DNA from: Pseudomonas entomophila
Lineage (GTDB): Bacteria > Pseudomonadota > Gammaproteobacteria > Pseudomonadales > Pseudomonadaceae
DNA length: 64,000 bases
Reading direction: 5' to 3'
Assembly (NCBI RefSeq): GCF_018417595.1
Contig: NZ_CP070982.1
Span: forward strand, 1,513,501 to 1,577,500
Position 1 is the stretch's first letter. Every line of letters begins with the position of its first letter. Both the position numbers and the translations under genes were made by a program. A model generated the notes under the pieces. The model had not been told where the DNA came from. It did no database searches and was given only the letters and a program-made list of their open reading frames with translations. Of this stretch, positions 34,140 through 42,463 are shown in pieces.

Positions 34140-35129
34140 TTAGGCTACTTCCCGTAGCGCCGTGGGGTCGATCGACAAGGATACCCGCTGGCCGTCGGCG
34201 TGCAGGTCTGCCGCCGAACGGTTGAGCACGTCCACCACCAGCTCCACATCGCGTACCTTCACCCGATAGCGGATGACGTTGCCCAGCAGGCTGTGGCTGC
34301 GTACCTCGCCGTCCAGTTCACCGTTCAAACTCAAGGTGATGGACTCCGGGCGGATGGCCAGGCGGCTGGCCACCGGGCGTTGCAGCAGGCGGCTGGCGCT
34401 TTCGGCGTCGAGCAGGTTGTAGTTGCCGATGAAGCCCGCGGCGAACAGGTCGACAGGGGCGGTGTAGAGGGTCTCGGCGTCGCCGCTCTGGACGATGCGC
34501 CCCTGGTTCATCAGGACGATGCGGTCCGACATGGTCAGCGCTTCTTCCTGGTCGTGGGTGACGAAGATGGTGGTCAGCCCCAGCTCGCGCTGGATCGCGC
34601 GGATCTGCTCGCGCAGGTGCTTGCGGATGCGCGCATCCAGTGCCGACAGCGGCTCGTCGAGCAGCAGCAGGCGCGGGCGGGTGACCAGTGAACGGGCAAG
34701 AGCGACGCGCTGGCATTGGCCACCGGACAGTTGATGCGGGTAGCGGCCGGCAAAGCTGCCCAGCTCCACCAGGTCGAGCACCTCACGCACCCGGGCCTGG
34801 CTTTCGTCGGCCTTGACCTTCTGCATGCGCAGGCCGAAGGCGACGTTCTGCTCCACGGTCATGTTGGGGAACAGCGCGTAGCTCTGGAACACCATGCCGA
34901 TGCCGCGCTTCTGCGGGCTGAGCGGGACGATGTCCTGGCCATCGAGCAGGATTCGCCCGTGGTCCACCGGTGTCAGCCCGGCGATGCAGCGCAGCAGGGT
35001 GGACTTGCCGCAGCCGGAGGGGCCGAGCAGGGTGACGAACTCGCCGCGTTCGATCTGGCAGTCGATGTTCTCGAACACCGGGCTGCCGGCGTAGCTTTTT
35101 TGCAGTTTCTGTACGCTGACGAAGCTCAT
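34140..35129 (-). CDS. ABC transporter ATP-binding protein, PotA/PhnT-like
   Basis: A 329-residue ATPase: Walker A GPSGCGKST (36-44), Q-loop FQSYALFP, signature LSGGQCQR, Walker B LLLDEP, D-loop LSALD and the switch histidine in FVTHD. The C-terminal TOBE-like domain (AIRPESITLSLNGELDGEVRSHSLLGNVIRYRVKV) is typical of importers for polyamines, iron or phosphonates. It powers the two permeases upstream with a one-base gap to the nearer one. Cys in place of the common Arg or Lys after LSGGQ is a minor oddity. Confidence 0.93.
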   Translation of the reverse strand: MSFVSVQKLQKSYAGSPVFENIDCQIERGEFVTLLGPSGCGKSTLLRCIAGLTPVDHGRILLDGQDIVPLSPQKRGIGMVFQSYALFPNMTVEQNVAFGLRMQKVKADESQARVREVLDLVELGSFAGRYPHQLSGGQCQRVALARSLVTRPRLLLLDEPLSALDARIRKHLREQIRAIQRELGLTTIFVTHDQEEALTMSDRIVLMNQGRIVQSGDAETLYTAPVDLFAAGFIGNYNLLDAESASRLLQRPVASRLAIRPESITLSLNGELDGEVRSHSLLGNVIRYRVKVRDVELVVDVLNRSAADLHADGQRVSLSIDPTALREVA

Positions 35130-35130
35130 G

Positions 35131-35925
35131 TCAGGTCTTGTCCTTGTTCAAGCGGTTGGCGACCCAGGTCAGCACCAGCACGAAGGCGAAGTAGGAGATC
35201 ACCAGGGCGCTGTTGAAGTGGCCGCTGCTGTTGCGCATGTTGTTCAGGTACACCTGCAGGGTTTCGTAGCGGGTGCCCACCAGCAGGTTGGCGAACACGA
35301 ATTCGCCGAACAGGAACGAGAACGACAGCAGCAGCGCCACCATCAGGCCCTTGCGCAGGTTGGGCAGCACCACCAGGAAGGCGGCCTGCCAGGTGCTGGC
35401 GCCCAGCAGTTGGGCGGCGTCCATCAGGTCGCGCAGGTTGATGGCCTGCAGGTTGTTGGTGATGGCCCGGTACATGAACGGCAGGGCGATGGTGAAGTAG
35501 CAGCCGATCAGGATCCAGGGTGTGCCGACCATGGCCATCGGCCCGCTGCCGTACAGCTGCAGCAGGCCCACCGACGACACCACCGGCGGCACCGCGAACG
35601 GCAGCAGGATCAGCACGTTCATCAGCGCGTCGAGTTTCGGGAAGTGGTAATGCACCACGAACAACAGCGGCAGGATCAGCACCACCGACAACAGCAACGC
35701 GCCCACGCACACCAGCAGCGACTGGCCGAAGGCGGCGAGGAAGCGCGGCTCGCTCCACAGCGCGAGGTACCACTTGAAGGTCAGGCCACTGGGCAGCAGG
35801 GTCGCCGACCAGCTGGTGGCCAGCGAGTAGAGCAGGGTGCCGGCCAGCGGCAGCAGCAGGATCAGGAACAGCAGGTAGACCACCACCCGGTGGTAGAGCC
35901 CGCCTGCGTTGTGTTCAGCGCGCAT
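35131..35925 (-). CDS. ABC transporter permease (second)
   Basis: A 264-residue inner-membrane protein with six helices. The EAA-type loop DLMDAAQLLGASTWQAAFLVVLPNLRKGL lies at about 173-202. It pairs with the permease encoded upstream, and the two genes overlap by 11 bases. Its size and loop match the C-terminal half of the Fe(III), phosphonate or polyamine permease families. Confidence 0.92.
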   Translation of the reverse strand: MRAEHNAGGLYHRVVVYLLFLILLLPLAGTLLYSLATSWSATLLPSGLTFKWYLALWSEPRFLAAFGQSLLVCVGALLLSVVLILPLLFVVHYHFPKLDALMNVLILLPFAVPPVVSSVGLLQLYGSGPMAMVGTPWILIGCYFTIALPFMYRAITNNLQAINLRDLMDAAQLLGASTWQAAFLVVLPNLRKGLMVALLLSFSFLFGEFVFANLLVGTRYETLQVYLNNMRNSSGHFNSALVISYFAFVLVLTWVANRLNKDKT

Positions 35926-36754
35926 GGTAGCTCCTCTTGAGCAGCCATTGATGGACCACCGTGACCACGGTCATCAACCCCACCAGCACCATCGCCAGGG
36001 CACTGGCCAGGTTCGGGTCGAGGCTGATGTCGCCGGCCACCAGCCCGGCGATGCGGATCGGTAGCACGTTGAAGTTGCCGGTGGTCAGGGCATAGACGGT
36101 GGCATAGGCGCCCAGGGCGTTGGCCAGCAGGATGACGAAGGTGCCCAGCAGTGCCGGGGTGAGCACCGGCAGGCCGATATGCCGCCAGAACTGCCAATGG
36201 CTGGCGCCCAGCAGCGCGGCGGACTCGCGCCAGTCTTCGCGCAGGGCGTCGAAGGCGGGGTAGAGCAGCAGCACGCCCAGGGGGATCTGGAAGTAGGTGT
36301 AGACCAGGATCAGGCCGGTCTTGGAATAGATGCTGAAATCACCGAGCAGGCCCATCTGCTTGAGCAGCAGCGTCAGTGCGCCGTTGAAACCCAGCAGGAT
36401 GATGAAGGCGAACGCCAGCGGCACGCCGGCGAAGTTGCTGGTCATGTTGGCGAAGGCGCTGACGAAGTCGCGCAGTTTAGAGTCGACCCGGCGCAACGAA
36501 TAGGCGCCCAGCGTGGCGATGACGATGCCGAACAGGCTCGACCAGAAGCTGATCTCCAGGCTGCGCTGCAGCGCCTGCAGGTAGAACTTCGAGGCGAAGA
36601 CCTTGCTGAAGTTGGCCAGGCCCCAGCCGCTTTCGCTCTGCAGGCTGTTGAGGGCGACCCAGGCCAGCGGCGCGACCTGGAAAATGATGAAGAACACGGC
36701 GAACGGCAGCAGGCAGAGCAGGGCCAGGTAGCGGCCGCGATGGCTTGCATTCAC
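35915..36754 (-). CDS. ABC transporter permease (first)
   Basis: A 279-residue six-helix permease with the EAA loop WRESAALLGASHWQFWRHIGLPVLTPALLG at about 174-203. It starts with GTG overlapping the stop of the phosphatase-like gene by four bases (GTGA), a coupling repeated through this operon. ATG alternatives lie in other frames. The substrate presumably matches that of the downstream enzymes. Confidence 0.92.
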   Translation of the reverse strand: MNASHRGRYLALLCLLPFAVFFIIFQVAPLAWVALNSLQSESGWGLANFSKVFASKFYLQALQRSLEISFWSSLFGIVIATLGAYSLRRVDSKLRDFVSAFANMTSNFAGVPLAFAFIILLGFNGALTLLLKQMGLLGDFSIYSKTGLILVYTYFQIPLGVLLLYPAFDALREDWRESAALLGASHWQFWRHIGLPVLTPALLGTFVILLANALGAYATVYALTTGNFNVLPIRIAGLVAGDISLDPNLASALAMVLVGLMTVVTVVHQWLLKRSYHAR

Positions 36755-37557
36755 TTGAGCAGCTCCCGGCAGACCGGCTTGTCGTGGGGCGCGCCGAGCA
36801 GTTCGCAGATCGTGCCGCACAGTTCGGTCTGCAATGGCTTGGCCGCGGGGTCGAGGCTGAACGCGTCGCCGAAGACGAACAGCGGCACTTCGCGTTCCTC
36901 GGCCAGCAGGCCGTTGTGCGAGCGGTCGTTGTTCATGCCGTGGTCGGCGGTGACCAGCACCTGATAGCCCTCTTCCAGCCAGCGTGGCAGGTAGTCGGCC
37001 AGCAGGATGTCGGCGCTGCGCGCGGCGTTGCGGTACTGGCTGCTGTCCAGGCCGTGGCGGTGGCCGGCGTCGTCGATGTTCATCGGGTGCACCAGCAGGA
37101 AGTTGGGGGCGTGGCGGCGGCGCAGGTACTCGGCGTCGGCCAGCAGGTGCGAATCGGGGTAGTGGTCGGCGTAATAGAACAGGCCGTGCTGGATGGGTAG
37201 CTTCGGTGCGTGGGTGTGGCGGTCGCGCAGCGGGTCGAAGGGCGAGCGGTTGTACAGTTCGCTCATCCAGTGGTAGGCCGCCGCCGCGGTGCCCAGGCCC
37301 GCCTCGCGGGCGTAGTGGAACACGCTGCGTTGGTTGGACAGGCGGTTGACGTTGTTGTGCACGATGCCGCTGTCGATGGGCGGCACGCCGGTGAGGATGC
37401 ATTCGTACAGCGGCCGCGACAGCGACGGCAGTTCGCATTCGACGCGATACAGCGCGGCGCGGTCGGCCTCGACGTAGGCGTGCAGGTGGCCCATGGCGTG
37501 GTGCGCGACCTGGTGGTTGAGGCCGTCGAGCAGGACCAGGATGACGTTGTGTTGCAT
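36751..37557 (-). CDS. Alkaline phosphatase-superfamily enzyme (nucleotide pyrophosphatase/phosphodiesterase-like)
   Basis: A 268-residue protein with the metal-binding pattern of the superfamily: LVLLDGLNHQ near the N-terminus, the nucleophile region SRPLYECILTGVPPIDSG, PMNIDDAGHRHGLDS with D and H ligands (about 162-176), and VTADHGMNN with D and H ligands (about 207-215). There is no signal peptide, so it is cytoplasmic. The family hydrolyses phosphodiesters, phosphomonoesters or phosphonates. Encoded between the binding protein and the first permease, it should act on the imported organophosphorus compound. GGAG precedes the ATG at 37557. Confidence 0.85.
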   Translation of the reverse strand: MQHNVILVLLDGLNHQVAHHAMGHLHAYVEADRAALYRVECELPSLSRPLYECILTGVPPIDSGIVHNNVNRLSNQRSVFHYAREAGLGTAAAAYHWMSELYNRSPFDPLRDRHTHAPKLPIQHGLFYYADHYPDSHLLADAEYLRRRHAPNFLLVHPMNIDDAGHRHGLDSSQYRNAARSADILLADYLPRWLEEGYQVLVTADHGMNNDRSHNGLLAEEREVPLFVFGDAFSLDPAAKPLQTELCGTICELLGAPHDKPVCRELLK

Positions 37558-37588
37558 GGTGGCTCCAGTCATGTACCGCGTTGCCTTC

Positions 37589-37671
37589 TTCGCGGGTAAA
37601 CCCGCTCCCACAGGGAGTGATGCTGTCCTCAAGGTCAGCACGGCACCTGTGGGAGCGGGTTTACCCGCGAA
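37589..37671. repeat. REP-type inverted repeat pair inside the transporter operon
   Basis: TTCGCGGGTAAACCCGC and its inverse, each next to GCTCCCACAG, form arms about 80 bases apart. It separates the binding-protein gene from the rest of the operon, a position known from E. coli malE-malF to raise the level of the first gene's mRNA. Confidence 0.9.
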
Positions 37672-37703
37672 AGGGCCGGTTCAGGCGCTAGTCAACTCGC
37701 CCC

Positions 37704-38762
37704 TTACTCCATCTCGATGATCACCTGCTCCTGCCACTTCTGTGGCAGGGCCTTGGAGGTCGCTTCCCAGGCTTCGGCGTTCTTGATCGGTTGGGCCGCC
37801 TTGTACTGCTCGTTGGGCAGCAGCTTGGCCTGCACGTCCGCCGGCAGCTTCAGGTGCTCGGCGCGGATCGGCCGGGCGTGGCCGATGGCCAGGTTGGTCT
37901 GGCCGGCATCGCTGAAGATGTACTCGCGGGCAAGCTTCGCCGCGTTCGGGTGCTTGGCGTACTTGTTGATGATGGTGGTGTAGCCGGAGGTGACCGAACC
38001 ATCCGACGGGATCAGCACTTCAAAGCGCTTCGGGTCGATCTGGTCGCGGTAGCTCAGGCCGTTGAAGTCCCACACCACACCGACTTCCACCTCGCCCTTC
38101 TCGAGGGTCTGGATGGTCGGGTTGGCCAGCGACAGGCGTTTCTGCTGGGCCAGCTTGGTGAACAGCTGCAAGCCCGGCTCGATGTTGCTCTCGTCGCCCT
38201 TGTAGGCGATGGCGGCGGCAAGCACGCCATTGGCGGCCTGGGCGGCGGTACCGACGTCACCGATGGCGACCTTGTACTTGCCCTTCTCCAGGTCGTGCCA
38301 GCTGGCGGGGCGCTCGCCTTCCTTGACCAGGTCCTTGTTGATGATGAAGGCGATGGTGCCGGTATAGGCCAGGGCCCAGTGGCCGTCCTTGTCCTTGGCC
38401 CACGCAGGTACCTGTTCCCAGGTGCTGGGTTTGTACGGCTGGGTCACGCCCTTGGTGGCGGCGATCGGGCCGAAGGCGGCGCCGACGTCGCCGATGTCGG
38501 CGCTGGCGTTGTCCTTCTCCGCGTCGAACTTGGCGATTTCCTGAGCCGAGCTCATGTCGGTGTCGCTGTGCTTGAGGCCGTACTTTTTCGCCAGGTCTTC
38601 CCAGGTGCCTTTCCAGTTGGCCCAGGCATCGGGCATGCCCACGCTGTTGACCGTGCCTTCCTTGCGGGCGGCGTCTTCAAGGGCCTTGAGGTCATCGGCC
38701 ATGGCCGTGGTGCAAAAAGCGATGGCCGAACCGAGCAGTGACGCCATGAACAACTTTTTCAT
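37704..38762 (-). CDS. ABC transporter periplasmic substrate-binding protein
   Basis: A 352-residue protein with signal peptide MKKLFMASLLGSAIAFCTTAMADD and the type II binding-protein pattern of the iron/phosphonate/polyamine group (DIGDVGAAFGP, LAYTGTIAFIINKDLVKEGERPASWHDLEKGKYKVAIGD, VWDFNGLSY, EYIFSDAGQTNLAIGHARPIR). It starts the operon and is divergent from the GntR gene. AAGGAG supports the start at 38762. The ligand is not readable; the linked phosphatases suggest a phosphorylated or phosphonate compound. Confidence 0.92.
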   Translation of the reverse strand: MKKLFMASLLGSAIAFCTTAMADDLKALEDAARKEGTVNSVGMPDAWANWKGTWEDLAKKYGLKHSDTDMSSAQEIAKFDAEKDNASADIGDVGAAFGPIAATKGVTQPYKPSTWEQVPAWAKDKDGHWALAYTGTIAFIINKDLVKEGERPASWHDLEKGKYKVAIGDVGTAAQAANGVLAAAIAYKGDESNIEPGLQLFTKLAQQKRLSLANPTIQTLEKGEVEVGVVWDFNGLSYRDQIDPKRFEVLIPSDGSVTSGYTTIINKYAKHPNAAKLAREYIFSDAGQTNLAIGHARPIRAEHLKLPADVQAKLLPNEQYKAAQPIKNAEAWEATSKALPQKWQEQVIIEME

Positions 38763-38826
38763 CCGAAGCTCCTTTGGTGGGTGCCTTGCATTCGTTGTTA
38801 TGAATGGACCTGCGCTTGCGAACCGT

Positions 38827-39073
38827 TGGTCTAGGTCAGCAAACCTTGAGCCAAGGTAGGCCTGTTGCGTGACAGTTTGATGTAAGGCGGGCGCCCCCAA
38901 GGGCGGCGACGGCCCTGGAAATACAGCGTAGACCACATCGCAAGGCCAGGATTTACGGGGGCTGGCCCGAATCTGGCAGGTGTGGATCAGGGCTTTGTCA
39001 CAGGATGTTCATCAGCTGTGCCTAGGCTTGCACTAATCTCCGAATGCCCTGTTATGGGGCTGGACTAGTCCAG
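38827..39073. promoter_or_regulatory. Divergent control region with palindromic operator candidates for the GntR/UTRA regulator
   Basis: CTGGACTAGTCCAG (39060-39073) is a perfect 14-bp palindrome 14 bases before the GntR start codon. A related imperfect site, TGGTCTAGGTCA (38827-38838), matches 9 of the 12 central positions and lies 65 bases before the binding-protein gene. CCTTG-AGC-CAAGG (38844-38856) is a further inverted repeat. UTRA-type GntR regulators bind such short palindromes, so both divergent promoters are probably controlled by the neighbouring protein. Confidence 0.6.
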
Positions 39074-39087
39074 ATAGGTAACCTTTG

Positions 39088-39801
39088 ATGCAAGCGACGC
39101 CACCGCGCGCGGTAACAGCCATCTGCCAGGCCCTGCAGGAGCAGATCGAACATGGTCTGCTGGCGCCGGGCGGCAAGCTGCCGGCCGAACGCAAGCTCAG
39201 CGAGGTGTTCGACACCACGCGCATCACCCTGCGCGAGGCGCTGGTGCAGCTGGAAGCGCAGGGCCTGATCTACCGCGAGGAGCGGCGTGGCTGGTTCGTC
39301 GCACCCGAGCGGCTGACTTACGACCTGATCCAGCGTAGCCATTTCCATGCAATGGTCCGTGACCAGGGGCGCGAGCCGCGCACCGAGTTGCTCTCGGCGC
39401 GGCTGCAGCCGGCCCCTGCGGCGATCTGCGCGCGCCTGCATCTGCCGGCGCTGTCCAGCGTGGTGTGCATCTGCCGGCTGCGGCGCATCGATGGGCGGGC
39501 GGTGCTGTATGCCGAGCACTACCTCAATCCGCGTTACTTTCCGGGGATCCTCGAGCTGGACCTGGCGCGGTCGCTGACCGAGATCTATGCGCGCGAGTAT
39601 GGGATTGAGTATGGGCAGGTGTGCTTCGAGATCCTGCCGACGGCGTTGCCGGTGGCGGCGGCCGGTGCGCTGAAGATGTCGGCGGGGAGTCCGGGGTTGC
39701 ATATCACCCGGGTCAACAGTGACCAGCATGGGCATCTGATCGACTGTGACCTGGAGTATTGGCGGCACGATGCGATCCGCATCCGCGCCGAGGCCGGTTA
39801 A
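39088..39801 (+). CDS. GntR family regulator with UTRA ligand domain
   Basis: A 237-residue protein with an N-terminal GntR winged HTH (LQEQIEHGLLAPGGKLPAERKLSEVFDTTRITLREALVQLEAQGLIYREERRGWFVA, about 14-70) and a C-terminal UTRA domain (PRTELLSARLQPAPAAICARLHL..., about 95-235), the HutC/PhnF layout. It is divergent from the ABC-transporter operon and likely represses it until the ligand is present. The ATG at 39088 is preferred over the adjacent in-frame TTG. Confidence 0.92.
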   Translation: MQATPPRAVTAICQALQEQIEHGLLAPGGKLPAERKLSEVFDTTRITLREALVQLEAQGLIYREERRGWFVAPERLTYDLIQRSHFHAMVRDQGREPRTELLSARLQPAPAAICARLHLPALSSVVCICRLRRIDGRAVLYAEHYLNPRYFPGILELDLARSLTEIYAREYGIEYGQVCFEILPTALPVAAAGALKMSAGSPGLHITRVNSDQHGHLIDCDLEYWRHDAIRIRAEAG

Positions 39802-39815
39802 GACGGTCCTTTTTT

Positions 39816-39899
39816 GTAGGAGCGGCTTCAGCCGCGATGCAGGCGACGCGGTTGCCGGCACCCGCTTTGCGGGTGATCGCGGCTGAAGCCGCTCCTACA
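39816..39899. repeat. REP-type inverted repeat pair
   Basis: GTAGGAGCGGCTTCAGCCGCG and its inverse around CACCCGCTTTGCGGGTG, between the convergent GntR and mscS genes, ending two bases before the mscS stop. Confidence 0.9.
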
Positions 39900-39900
39900 C

Positions 39901-42045
39901 TTACTTCGTTTCGCCCATGGCGCCACCGCCAGCGGTCACCACCTGCACCGACAACCGCGGCGTCGCCAGGTCCAGCCCGGCTTCATCCAGCTGGCGCTTC
40001 AACGCCAGGTTGAACGCCCGCGACACCTCCCACTGCTTGATCGGCGCGGTCTTGAACCGCGCCCGCAGGATCGCCGAGCCCGACTCGAAGCTCTCCACCC
40101 CCTGCAATTCCAGCGGCGACCAGATATTGCGACGCATCAGCGGGTCGTTGCGCAGCTTCTGCCCCACTTCGCGGATCAGCGTGATGGCCTGGTCGATGTT
40201 CATGCTGTGGGGGATGGCCACGCGGAAGATCGCGTAGCCGAACTCCCGCGAGTAGTTCTTGATGCTCTTGATCTCGCTGAACGGGATGGTGTGGACGATG
40301 CCGTCGATATCGCGCAGGCGCACGGTGCGGATGGTCAGGCCCTCCACCGTGCCCAGGTGGCCGCCGACGTCGACATAGTCGTCGATGGCCAGCGAGTCCT
40401 CGATGATGATGAACAGCCCGGTGATCAGGTCGGCCACCAGCGACTGGGCGCCGAAACCGATGGCCAGGCCGATGACACCGGCACCGGCCAGCAGCGGGGT
40501 GACGTTCATGCCCATGTTGGCCAGGGCGACGATCACCGCGATGATGAAGATCACCACGAACATCACGTTGCGGATCAGCGGCATCATGGTTTGCGCCCGG
40601 GCGTTGGCCAGGCCGCGGCGCGAGCGCACCAGGGCGTGGTGCACGGCGGTGTCGGCGAGGATCCACACCAGCCAGGCGACGATCAGCGTGCCGGCCAGGC
40701 CCAGCAGGCGCAGGCTCACTTCATGGCCGTCGCCCTCGGCGAAGCTGATCATCGAGCGGCCCCACACGCGCAGGCCCAGTTCGATGAACGCCAGCCAGAT
40801 GAACAGGTGTACCAGCACATAACCAAAGTTGCGCAGGCGCTCGGTGTAGACCGCCTGGCGCTTGTTGGCGCGCTTGGGGTTGGCGGCGTGGCGGCGCACC
40901 AGGCCGTTGAGCACCATGCACACCACCACCAGCACGGTGCACATCAGCGACTGGCGCAGGGCGGTGCTGGTGTCGCCGGCGGAAACGAAGGTGGCGAACA
41001 GCGAGATCGCCACCAGGATCAGGGCCGGGATGTACCAGAAGCTGCCGAGGATCTCGATGGTGTCGCTCAGGGTGCGTCGGGTCAGGCGCCGGGCCAGCGG
41101 CTGGTTGCGGATCAGGTGGGCGATCGGGCGGCGGAAACGCAGGATGAACAGCCCCGTGCACACCGCGGCGATGACGTTGGCGAGGGTGGCCAGTGCATGG
41201 GCCAGGTGGCTGCCCAGGGCGGTGGTCAGGCGCGGGTCGCTCATCGCCTCGCCGAACGCGGCGAAGCTGCCGATCATCCACAGCGGGCGAAACGCCTGGT
41301 GGCGCAGGATGTGCAGCGCGCGGCGGCGGTGCGGACCGTCGAGCAGGGAGAAGGCGATCACGCAGATGGCCGAGAACAGCGTGCCGACCACCAGGGCGTA
41401 GGCCAGGACCATGGCCATGGATTTACCCAAGGAGGAGGGCAGGGCAAAGCTCAGGTAGACGGTGAAGATGAGGGCCACCAGCCAGGGGCCGAGCTTGCGC
41501 AGGGCGAAGCGCACCAGGTCCCAGGTGCGCGGGTGCTGGGGCAGTTCCTCGCTCAGGCCGAAGCGTACCCGTACCTGGTGGCCGACCCAGTTGAAGGCAT
41601 AGGCCAGCAGGCTCCACACCGCGATGATCGCGGCGAAACCGAACAGCATCGCCGGCCATTGGTGCACCGGCACTACCAACGCGGTCAGTTCGTCACGGGC
41701 CTGGCTGATCTCCAGCGACCAGCGCTTGAACGGGCTGGCCTCGCCGCTGAACTGTTGCTCGAAGTCATGCAGGGCGCCGCCGATCAACCCCAGCACACCT
41801 TGTTCGACGGTGGGTTGCGATTGCTTGCTGGCATCGCGCAGTTTCTTCAGGTCGCTCAACAGCTTGGCTCGCTGCTGGTCGTTCTCCAGGTTCTTGATCA
41901 CTTCGTCCAGGGATTTGCCCAGGGGTTCGCTGGCCTCGGGCTGGCTGGGCGCGCTCGAACCGAGCAGGCCCGGCAGGCCGGCGGCGTGCACGGGGGTGAC
42001 GAACAGGAACAACAGAAGGGTCAGGCAGCGCAGGAATGCAGGCAC
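39901..42045 (-). CDS. Large MscS-family mechanosensitive channel, YbiO-like
   Basis: A 714-residue inner-membrane protein with signal peptide (LTLLLFLFVTPVHAA), a periplasmic helical part (about 35-110), some ten additional membrane helices (about 130-520) and the MscS core: pore helix LANMGMNVTPLLAGAGVIGLAIGFGAQSLVADLITGLFIIIEDS and beta domain IDDYVDVGGHLGTVEGLTIRTVRLRD. It releases solutes on hypo-osmotic shock. The size suits the YbiO subfamily. A 56-residue membrane protein gene lies 44 bases upstream on the same strand. Confidence 0.93.
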   Translation of the reverse strand: MPAFLRCLTLLLFLFVTPVHAAGLPGLLGSSAPSQPEASEPLGKSLDEVIKNLENDQQRAKLLSDLKKLRDASKQSQPTVEQGVLGLIGGALHDFEQQFSGEASPFKRWSLEISQARDELTALVVPVHQWPAMLFGFAAIIAVWSLLAYAFNWVGHQVRVRFGLSEELPQHPRTWDLVRFALRKLGPWLVALIFTVYLSFALPSSLGKSMAMVLAYALVVGTLFSAICVIAFSLLDGPHRRRALHILRHQAFRPLWMIGSFAAFGEAMSDPRLTTALGSHLAHALATLANVIAAVCTGLFILRFRRPIAHLIRNQPLARRLTRRTLSDTIEILGSFWYIPALILVAISLFATFVSAGDTSTALRQSLMCTVLVVVCMVLNGLVRRHAANPKRANKRQAVYTERLRNFGYVLVHLFIWLAFIELGLRVWGRSMISFAEGDGHEVSLRLLGLAGTLIVAWLVWILADTAVHHALVRSRRGLANARAQTMMPLIRNVMFVVIFIIAVIVALANMGMNVTPLLAGAGVIGLAIGFGAQSLVADLITGLFIIIEDSLAIDDYVDVGGHLGTVEGLTIRTVRLRDIDGIVHTIPFSEIKSIKNYSREFGYAIFRVAIPHSMNIDQAITLIREVGQKLRNDPLMRRNIWSPLELQGVESFESGSAILRARFKTAPIKQWEVSRAFNLALKRQLDEAGLDLATPRLSVQVVTAGGGAMGETK

Positions 42046-42089
42046 CGGGAAATCTACCTCAGGTCAAACGATTGCCCGAGTGTAGAGCT

Positions 42090-42260
42090 TTATGTGGGGA
42101 GTTTCTCGAGGATCTTCCAGCAGGTGAGGCCGAAGATGCCCAGGGTGCCGATCCACATCATCAGCACGCCGATGTTGCGCTCGCGCAGGCTGAAACCGAT
42201 GGTCAGCAGCATCAGGAACAGGAAGACGGGCACGAACAGGGAGAGGAAGGGTGATGACAT
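42090..42260 (-). CDS. Small two-helix membrane protein
   Basis: A 56-residue protein: MSSPFLSLFVPVFLFLMLLTIGF, a short RERN loop, then IGVLMMWIGTLGIFGLTCWKILEKLPT. Two membrane helices with a positively charged connecting loop. AAGGAT lies at usable spacing before the ATG. No function is known to me; its position suggests co-transcription with the mscS-like gene downstream. Confidence 0.7.
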   Translation of the reverse strand: MSSPFLSLFVPVFLFLMLLTIGFSLRERNIGVLMMWIGTLGIFGLTCWKILEKLPT

Positions 42261-42340
42261 GGGCAGCGATCCTTTTGTTTCGGGGCATGCCCTAAGCATA
42301 GCGGGTTGCAGCGGTGGGGCGTTGACCCGGGGCATGTTCG

Positions 42341-42427
42341 CTGTAGGAGCGGCTTCAGCCGCGATGCAGGCAACGCGGTGGCTGGCACCCGCTTCGCCGG
42401 TGATCGCGGCTAAAGCCGCTCCCACAG
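42341..42427. repeat. REP-type inverted repeat pair
   Basis: CTGTAGGAGCGGCTTCAGC and its inverse (GCTAAAGCCGCTCCCACAG), between the small membrane protein gene and the aminopeptidase stop. Confidence 0.9.
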
Positions 42428-42463
42428 AGGTCATGCCGAATCAATGGGGTGTGGTTTGTGGCC

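Noticed and set aside
33473..39801. Naming the ABC operon as the 2-aminoethylphosphonate (phnSTUV) system
   Set aside because: The transporter proteins are of that broad group, but no phnW, phnX or phosphonatase gene is linked, so the substrate is left open.
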